From Galeruca laticollis (Eukaryota > Arthropoda > Insecta > Coleoptera > Chrysomelidae): a stretch of DNA of 64,000 nt. The position numbers and the translations under genes were made by a program. Location: NCBI GenBank assembly GCA_963921935.1, contig OY998180.1, positions 47,800,231-47,864,230 of the forward strand, written 5' to 3'. Shown here in pieces: positions 56,745 through 64,000 of the stretch. The notes under the pieces were generated by a model. It did not search any database. It worked only from the letters and a program-made list of their open reading frames with translations, and had not been told where the DNA came from. Every line of letters begins with the position of its first letter. Position 1 is the first letter of the stretch.

Positions 56745-59345
56745 AAATGACTATGAACTTGAACCAAAAAAGTTTTTAAAAAGTTAATAAAAAGATTTTA
56801 AGGCACCTTTTTGCAATATTGTCATAACGATAAATTTCACAAGATGCTCCATTTTTTTACTTTATTCAATAGAGTAAATTATTTCCTTTCAAACGATATA
56901 CGGGTTCCCTATACCCATAATTAGTATTTTTTATGTAATCAAAAAAAATCTGTTTTTAGACAGTTATCAAGCTTTTTTATTTTTTATAAAGATGTAGTAG
57001 GCTGAATATTATTGCAATCGCTTTTTGACATGTCAAATTTGCTAAACAGTTTAAAATAATAATAATAATAAAGTTTTTTTAAATCGTTTATCAACTCATC
57101 AAGTATGTAAAAAAGTTTAATCTAGAATATTTGGAATTTTTGTTACACGATATTTAAATGTAATTCCACCAACATATAAAGTATTAAACACAGTATTAAA
57201 AAACCTTACAAGAACGTGGAACATATGTTTCTAAAACAACAATAAACAAATCAATGAGAATATTGAAGTTTTATGTATTGGAATATTTTACCAATTATCC
57301 CAATTCTAACAAATAATGTTCAAAAATGTTGCACGATTGGTTATTTGAAAAAGATGGTCGGATGTCAAAGATACAAATGCCAGCCATACTCTATGCATGG
57401 TATCTTCCTTGGTCCTAAGAGGGTGCTGGTAAACAACATTTTTTATATAGCGCCATATTGAAAAATCCAGAGAGTTCAAATAGGGAGAATTAGGTGGCCA
57501 TCTAAATGGTCCTTCATTTGCCAGCCATCTTCCATTACACATTTCTTCTAATCTGTCGGATTCACATTGAACACTATGAGAAGGGGCTCCATCCTGTTGG
57601 TACCAAGCTTGGTTCCTTTCTTGGGGCAGCATATTATTAAGTGATGTTTGCACTAAGGTATTTAATATTTGTAGATACCTTGCTCCATTTAAATTTTCAT
57701 CATAGAAATGCCGGCAAATTATTCGCTTACCTACAAAATTAGCCAAATCTATTAATATTTTGTATTTAGGTACACTTCTATGTGAGCACAAATATAAAAT
57801 ATCAGTTCGGGTGATAATTACATTTAACTGCACAAAATACATTAAAAGACCACTCATTCTGAAATCCTCGTCTTCTAGTAATATGTGGGTTTTCGTCAGT
57901 AGCTGTTGTGTCGGTTGAACATACCATTTTTACAAAATTTTGCTTCGCCTACCCAAATCATATGGTTTAAAAAGTTTTTCCTACTTTGCGATTCTAATGA
58001 TTACTTTATGACACTCGCTTGAGTTTCAATAGAGAGCACTTTTCGAAACGCAATATTTTATTCATCAAAGTTGGTAATAACAACGAAACGTCAACGTTCA
58101 TCTAAAAAATCAAGTACACAAATAAGATAACCCAACTTAATCCAAAAAATGCTTCAATCGTAATGTAGTGCATCATTGAACAATAAATACTATAACAAAC
58201 AGTTCAGGTGGGGTACACTTTTAATAATCTCCCATTTTTTTCACGCAGGTAGACGATAGACGATTAAACAGAGTAAAAAGCACAAACTTATTGCAAATTT
58301 ACACAATTATTCGATTTGCAAATGTTTCAAGTTGACACTAATGTCATTACCAACTGCTTATGTCAGGAATTCAAAATTCACAAAAAACGCAAAGTAGAAA
58401 AAATTGTATAAAAACCAGTTTCATAAAGCCTTCCATCACCCTTGTCCTATAGAAAACTCGCCTTCGGCTTGTGTTCTAAACTTGGACGTGTGCGATAAAA
58501 CGGTGCCTTATGAAACTTGTTCTTTAATATACTATTCATCCCCATCTTTCTGTACTAAAAACCACTCGCAAAATTCAACTCTTCTAGGAAAATCCGTCAT
58601 TTGTAAATTGTGAATAAGAATACGGTTTCCATTTGTGCTTTTTTAAAAATCTTTGGATTACCAAATAGGATAATTCCAAATGGGCTGCAGCATCTCTAAT
58701 TGATAAATTCGGATAGGCAGAAAAATATCCCTACATTAATTTCATTATCTGTCATTAGTTTATTTCTTGTTGTTTTGGAAACAAATGTTCCATGTTCTTG
58801 TAAGTTTTTTAATACTGTGTTTAAAACTTTATGGGTTGATGGAAATACATTTGGATATTATTCAGCAAAAACTCGAACTGTTCTAGATGACATTTTTTGA
58901 CATTCACAATCAATTAATAAAATATTTAAATAATCTTCATTGCTATATCCGTATCTAGCCATTTTTACTAAATTTAAACTAAACGAAGCAAGTTTGACAT
59001 GTCAAAAAGCGATTGCAATAATATCCAGCCTACTACATCTTTATAACAAATAAAAAAGCTTGATAACTGTCTAATAACACATTTTTTTATGATTACGAAT
59101 AAAATACTGATTATGGGTATAGGGTACCCATATATCGTTTGAAAGGAAATAATTTACTCTACCGAATAAAGTAAAAAATACAGGGTGTTGCATTAAGTTA
59201 AGCAAGTTATTTAAGTTGAAAGGTGTCTTAGATATTTCACTCTTTTTGGAGCACCTTGTAAAATTTATCGTTACAGACAATATTGCAAAAAAGTTGCCTT
59301 AAAATCTTTTTAGTAACTTTTTAAACACTTTTTTGGTTCCAGTTG
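56745..59345 (-). mobile_element. Long-TIR mariner-like element, decayed
   Basis: Inverted arms of roughly 500-600 bp (about 56755-57262 and 58740-59345) enclose a transposase pseudogene. The arms extend into coding: the left arm contains a + strand copy of the transposase N-terminal HTH (about 57160-57255, YKVLNTVLKNL), mirroring the minus-strand copy at 58770-58870. The right arm carries about 70 extra bases (59181-59250). Confidence 0.7.
57306..58963 (-). pseudogene. DUF4817/DDE_3 transposase pseudogene
   Basis: Starts at the ATG at 58963 (MARYGYSNEDYLNILL). A DUF4817 HTH follows (YPNVFPSTHKVLNTVLKNLQ), broken by a stop. The middle is scrambled by several frameshifts. The 57306-57857 frame then carries the catalytic core: WYQQDGAPSHSV (second Asp) and the SPYLNSLDFSIWRYIKN block (third Asp). 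The first catalytic block is not clearly recoverable. Inactive. Confidence 0.75.
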
Positions 59346-59403
59346 ATCCGTTTTTATGTTATTCCATTTTTTGTGAAACATTATTTCGCAAAAAACTAAG
59401 ATA

Positions 59404-61855
59404 TCACCTAACACCTAACCTCCAGTCTTCTTTATATAGTCGTAGATCTTTGGGTATTTCTCTCTCTTGTAGTTCCTTGTCTATTCCTTCTTTCCAGCTT
59501 TTTCTTAGTCTCTCTCTTTTATTTCTGCCTTGCGGTGTCCATAACAAGATCTGCTTTGGTATTCTATTTTTGGGCATCTGTTGCACATGCCCAAACCCTA
59601 TAAGTTGCTTTGCTTTTATATTGTCCACTATTGTTTGTTCTATTCCCATGATCTTTCTTATTTTGCTGTTTGGTATTTTCTCTCAATTCTACTCTCTCAA
59701 TTCTACTCTTTAGTTGCCACATTTCGCTTCTATACGTTATAATACTTTTCATGATGGTATTGTACTCAGATTAACACATAAAATAGATATGTTTGTTTTG
59801 ATTTTTGATGCCCCAAACATCAGGTCACATTCTAAGCTCACTTGCGAACATTCCATCGCTTTGCCATATTTATAAATTTTGTTTACTTGCAGGAAAAATG
59901 AAATTAGAAATTTGTTAAAAAGGTATGCAAATAAAAAAATACTAATTTATCCAATTTAAGTCGCTGCATTTAAGAGTAATTAAAAATACTTAAATTTAAT
60001 TTAATAAAGGGATAATATTCTTAAATAAATTTTAAACAAGTATTTGTGGTAACTTTAAGTGGCAACATTGGTCAAAATTTCAGTACCGGCTTAATGTGTC
60101 TATGGTAACCTATTTAGTAGTTTCGTCCTGGTTTAATTGCAAATATCGTCACAGCATACCTTAAGATAATTTCAAATGCGCTTGTATTATTTGTAGTAAA
60201 TAATGTCAAACGTATTTTGTTTATTACAAATAGCGAGTAAAAATTTAGTTCATTCGTTTTTGTGTGTTTTCAAGACTTTTATTAACTTTTAAGTTACTTA
60301 ATTTAATATTTTTGTATTATCATGGTTCTTCAGTGCCAAGTTTGTCAGAAAAACAGCCAAAATTACCAAGACCATGTATCCACAATACCATCCCCACTTT
60401 TTGTAATTCATTCATTATTTTACTACTTGCGTTTAGGATTGTTGGCCGCGCAAATAAACGTGTCTATGAATGAGTAGCCGTCTATTGTATATTATTACTC
60501 TAAAGTATTGTATATATTCTTTTTATTTGCTTTAGAAATCTGCTGATCCCACAGTATACCATTGAGCATCGGTATTGCCCTCCTTCCTTGCATCATTAGT
60601 TCTATACCTTCATCAAGTTTTCCATCTCTAGTTATTTTTAATCCAAGATACGTATATTCTTCTCAGTCTTTTATCATGCGCTCTATTCTCTAATACTATG
60701 TTATATTGATTCCCCCCTACACTCACATTCAGTTTTTATAATATTTACTTTCAAACCCCATTTACTATATTCTTGTATTAGTTTCCTTGTCATTTATTCA
60801 AGGTTGTCATGGTCTTGGGCTAGAACTATCTGGTCATCTGTAAAGAACAGGGTGTATAAAGTGTTCCCATTCCTTTGTGTTTCTTCATCCAGACATGCAA
60901 CACCCTAGCTTGAGGTTTTTTGTAATTTTATGTGTCATGACAATGAGTTCCATATTTTTATTCTTGCTGTGATGCTCTGGTGTAGGTTCTTAATGACTTT
61001 TAGTAGGTTGACATTTATATTTGTTCTTTCCAAACTTTCCCACAAATTATTTAATGGTATGCTGGTTTTTAAAGTCTATTTATAGTAGGTGCACCTCTTG
61101 ATCATGATGTTTTTTTTCTCCGACACATGTGTTACAGTAAACAGATGGTTCACTGTAGACCTTCCTGCTCTAAATCCAGTCTGTTCCTCTATTTCCATCT
61201 CTTTATATTCCTTTTCTATTCTCTTCCCATAAAGTCTAATTAGTGTACTCGTCACTGCCAAACCTCTGTAATTTACACAGTCCTCTCAGTTTTCTTTTTT
61301 GAAAATGGTTGTCATATATGAGGTACTTCTGTTCCTTCTATGCACATTTGGAACAGTTTTGTTAAATGTTGGTAATGATTTTCCGTTCCTTATTTTATTG
61401 ATTCTCCTGGACTGGTAGCTTTTTCATTTTTTTAACTTTACATGCTTTTATTTCTTCATTTGTTATTCGTAAAGGAGATGTAGCAATTGTTATGTTTTCT
61501 GGTGTTCCATTACTTGTCTCAAAGATTGTCCTGTTTTCGGTCAGTAATGCTTTAAAATACGATTCCCACGTGTCCATTATTATTGTTGATATTATGTCCT
61601 TATTTTGATTATGCCTTAGTTGTTTTATCATTCTCCAACTTTGTGTACTTTTCCTTCCACCCAGATAAGTGCTGATTTTCATGCATTTTCGTTCCCAAGC
61701 TTCATTTTTCTTTTGTGTTATCTTGTGTCTGACTACAGCTTTTATCTCTTTGTACTCTTCTTTATCACTCTTATTCTTTATATTTAGGAATTTTAGGTAT
61801 TCTTGTCTTTTTTCTATTATATTGATTTCTATATCTGGATCTCACCAATACAGTT
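59404..61855 (-). pseudogene. RTE-like LINE ORF relic (RT and C-terminal domain)
   Basis: From 61855 down: linker (DKEEYKEIKAVVRHKITQKK; EAWERKCMKISTYLGGRKST). Then RT fingers/palm (LIRLYGKRIEKEYKEME; EEQTGFRAGRSTVNHLF at about 61170), the catalytic box as YTLFFTDDQIVLAQD (about 60800), and ELMMQGRRAIPMLNGILWDQ (about 60570). After a 740-bp insertion it continues ITYRSEMWQLKSR (about 59720) and finally HVQQMPKNRIPKQILLWTPQ (about 59560). Stops and shifts are frequent. Clade assignment is tentative: the tail resembles RTE-type elements. Confidence 0.7.
59765..60504. mobile_element. 740-bp insertion with 8-bp target duplication
   Basis: Flanked by gtattgta at 59757-59764 and 60505-60512. Removing one copy plus the insert restores the LINE reading frame without loss. 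No coding or recognisable termini; an 8-bp duplication suggests a hAT-like or similar integrase-driven element. Confidence 0.65.
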
Positions 61856-62236
61856 TTTATTTTTAGTATGCTCATGTTAATTTTAATATACATTTTTATT
61901 TATAGAATTTCATTTGCATTTTGAAGTCGATTTTGCTTTTGTTAAGTTTTTTATCACTTTAATATTACAGTACATATTTCCCTGACCAAAATTTTTTCCC
62001 ACTTGTACAATAATGACACCATTTAAAAAAACAAAGTGATTACTTATAGTAGTTTGAGCAACCTGATGCTAACCTATTATAATGTGCTTGAAATTATCAG
62101 TTATATTGTAATATACTTGAACATGCCTATTAAAATATATCTAGCAATGAAAACGAATGATCTCATAGTAACCCCGCAATTCATAAATTTCGAAAAATTC
62201 TATTATGCAACTATTAATGAAATATCTATCTTTAAG
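61856..62236. other. End of the kinesin intron
   Basis: AT-rich, no repeats recognised. Ends at the acceptor before the motor exon. Confidence 0.6.
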
Positions 62237-62575
62237 GAAATATTCGAGTATTCTGTAGAGTCAGACCACCTATAAATGAAGTAGAAAATGAGAAAATTAA
62301 GTGTTGGATAAATTATGCTGATGAAAATACATTAGAAATTAGAAACGCCAGAGAATCTCTTAATCCAGTTGGTGGAAAACTAATAGACACGAAGATGGAA
62401 TTTACCTTTGATCAAGTTTTTAATGAAGACGCTACTCAACGTGAATTTTTTGAAGAATTGTCTCAATTAGTCCAATCTGCTATTGATGGATACAATGTAT
62501 GTGTTTTTGCTTATGGACAAACAGGATCAGGCAAAACATATACCATGCAAGGGGAAAGTGATTCTGAACATATTG
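62237..62575 (+). CDS. ncd: Kinesin-14 first motor-domain exon
   Basis: The acceptor AG at 62235-62236 (atctttaag) restores the split glycine and gives [14 protein letters not shown], the beta-1 strand that begins every kinesin-14 motor. The ATP-binding P-loop [12 protein letters not shown] is present near the end, preceded by [20 protein letters not shown]. The exon ends phase 1 at HIG before GTAAGT at 62576. The remaining motor exons (switch I, switch II, microtubule-binding loops) are outside the window. The intron from 36155 to 62236 is 26,082 bp. No stop or frameshift is seen, so the gene looks functional. Confidence 0.92.
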
Positions 62576-62623
62576 GTAAGTATATATTAATTTATGGTTA
62601 GTGATAAGTATTATACAACAAAG

Positions 62624-62628
<5 letters not shown>

Positions 62629-62677
<49 letters not shown>
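62629..62677. repeat. (TA)n microsatellite abutting a satellite array
   Basis: About 24 TA dinucleotides directly before the first satellite monomer. Confidence 0.95.
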
Positions 62678-62678
<1 letters not shown>

Positions 62679-63772
62679 CGGACATGCATGTTTCTGGCTC
62701 ATTTGCCTCTTCAGCACGGTATAACCAAATAAGGATGTGAAATTTGGGAGCAAAGATGTTAATCGAAACATGGGAAAACACAAAACAACGGATTTCAGCA
62801 GGGAAACCAAACGCTCATTTGTGCCTTCAATTGGAAGATCCCGAGTTTTCAGGACAACAACCAACATCGACACGGAGGCGCATATAGCCCCCCGCCATGA
62901 ACCTTCCGACCCATAGTAAATAACAAAGTAGATGTAGGAATATCGCATGATATGTTAACAACAAAGAGATTAATGGGTAATTCACGCAAAATAAAGGGCT
63001 ACTGAAACAGAGTGGTAACCGCGGACATGCATGTTTCTGGCTCATTTGCCTCTTCAGCACGGTATAACCAAATAAGGATGTGAAATTTGGGAGCAAAGAT
63101 GTTAATCGAAACATGGGAAAACATAAAACAACGGATTTCAGCAGGGAAACCAAACGCTCATTTGTGGTTTCAATTGGAAGATTCCGAGTTTTCAGGACAA
63201 CAACCAAGATCGACAAGGGGGCGCATATAGCCACGTGCCATGAACCTTCCGACCCACAGTAAATAACAAAGAAGATGTAGGAATATCGCATGATATGTTA
63301 ACAACAACAACAAAGAGATTCATGGGTAATTCACGCAAAATAAAGGACTACTGAAACAGAGTGGTTAACCGCGGACATGCATGTTTCTGGAACATTTGCC
63401 TCTTCAGCACGGTATAACCAAATAAGGATGTGAAATTTGGGAGCAAAGATGTTAATCGAAACATGGGAAAACACAAAACAACGGATTTCAGCAGGGAAAC
63501 CAAACGCTCATTTGTGCCTTCAATTGAAAGATCCCGAGTTTTCAGGACAACAACCAAGATCGACACGGAGGCGCATATAGCCCCCTGTCATGAACCTTCC
63601 TACCCATAGTAAATAACAAAGAAGATGTAGGAATATCGCATGATATGTTAACAACAACAACAAAGAGATTCATGGGTAATTCACGCAAAATAAAGGGCTA
63701 CTGAAACAGAGTGGTAACGGCGGACATGCATGTTTCTGGCTCATTTGCCTCTTCAGCACGGTATAACCAATC
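62678..63772. repeat. Satellite array, ~345-bp monomers, three full and one partial
   Basis: Monomers start GCGGACATGCATGTTTCTGG at 62678, 63021, 63371 and (partial) 63720. Lengths are 343, 350 and 349 bp. Identity is very high, with a small indel in an (aac)n tract. ORFs in the region are monomer artefacts. Confidence 0.95.
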
Positions 63773-63865
63773 TGTATCTGTAAAGGTTGGAAGGGTGGGT
63801 AGACCCCACAGCACTTAGGCCACAATTGGCCTATTGTGCATCCTTCTGAGGTTCAAAACTTCATT

Positions 63866-64000
63866 CTAGCTCGTCATCCAGCCTACTTCTCTGAAGTAGG
63901 CGATAACGTCGCCTGAATTGAGTTCCCTCATATTGGCGTGTGTTAGCCTGTGCTCGCCGAATAAATGAAACCTAAGATGAGAGAGTGGCTGACATTCACA
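63866..64000 (-). pseudogene. C-terminal tail of a LINE ORF2, open at right edge
   Basis: The minus-strand frame reads HRLTHANMRELNSGDVIAYF, then REVGWM and a stop at 63866. This matches the short tail that follows RNase H or the zinc motif in I/R1/Jockey-type ORF2 proteins. It enters from the right edge, so its state is unknown. Confidence 0.4.

Noticed and set aside
62827..63566. Repeated ORFs containing LLKSVVLCFPMFRLTSLLPN on the minus strand
   Set aside because: They repeat once per satellite monomer and have no start or domain support; satellite artefact.
1..64000. CRISPR arrays, bacterial operons or riboswitches
   Set aside because: The window is eukaryotic; tandem repeats here are satellites, minisatellites or LTR-leader units without spacer-like regular structure.

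Overview
The window is AT-rich eukaryotic nuclear DNA, almost certainly from an insect. The evidence is GT-AG introns, an Ncd/KIFC1-type kinesin, a piggyBac element, several IS630-Tc1-mariner transposons, I-type LINEs and a Ty3/gypsy element carrying an env remnant. A beetle would fit the repeat style, but that is inference. Only one conserved host gene is clear: a kinesin-14 on the + strand. Its 5' coding exons lie at 34.9-36.2 kb and its first motor exon at 62.2-62.6 kb. The intervening intron of about 26 kb is packed with transposable elements, and the remaining motor exons lie beyond the right edge.

Left third (1-22.8 kb). A protein-primed-type DNA polymerase B open to the left edge is followed by a small ORF and two overlapping small ORFs on the opposite strand, an arrangement like a Polinton/adintovirus remnant. 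Next come a tRNA-like Pol III unit, a GC-rich block with three CRE-type octamers, a TA-flanked non-autonomous element with a duplicated interior (6021-7241) and a complete piggyBac with TTAA target duplications (7471-9805; intron-containing transposase broken by one frameshift). A hAT pseudogene (9959-12768) is cut by an LTR/gypsy fragment (gag plus mutated protease, to 15110). From 15.3 to 22.8 kb there are tandem hairpin repeats, a second gypsy gag relic and little else that I can recognise.

Middle (22.8-34.2 kb). A nearly intact Ty3/gypsy provirus lies on the minus strand between two ~1.54-kb LTRs, with target duplication ATGG. Gag and pol are largely present but frameshifted; the integrase end and most of env are deleted. 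Its leader carries a tandem array in which every unit repeats the LTR-edge/primer-binding-site junction, and its gag has a recently duplicated zinc knuckle.

Kinesin intron (36.2-62.2 kb). A LINE (endonuclease and RT on the minus strand) is split by a full-length 5.4-kb I-clade element with a perfect 11-bp target duplication. It is followed by a DD82E-type transposase, then a giant inverted repeat (arms of ~2.1 and ~1.75 kb, both bounded by TA microsatellites). One arm received an intact, potentially active DD41D mariner-like transposon. Next are a two-exon candidate gene for a small secreted cysteine-containing protein (55.3-56.0 kb), a long-TIR mariner-like relic, and an RTE-like LINE relic carrying a 740-bp insertion. 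Beyond the motor exon is a ~345-bp satellite array primed by a TA microsatellite, then a LINE tail running off the right edge.

Apart from the kinesin and possibly the secreted-protein candidate, everything recognisable is mobile or decayed mobile DNA. Intact reading frames are few (the DD41D transposase, the PolB fragment), so most elements here are non-autonomous now.
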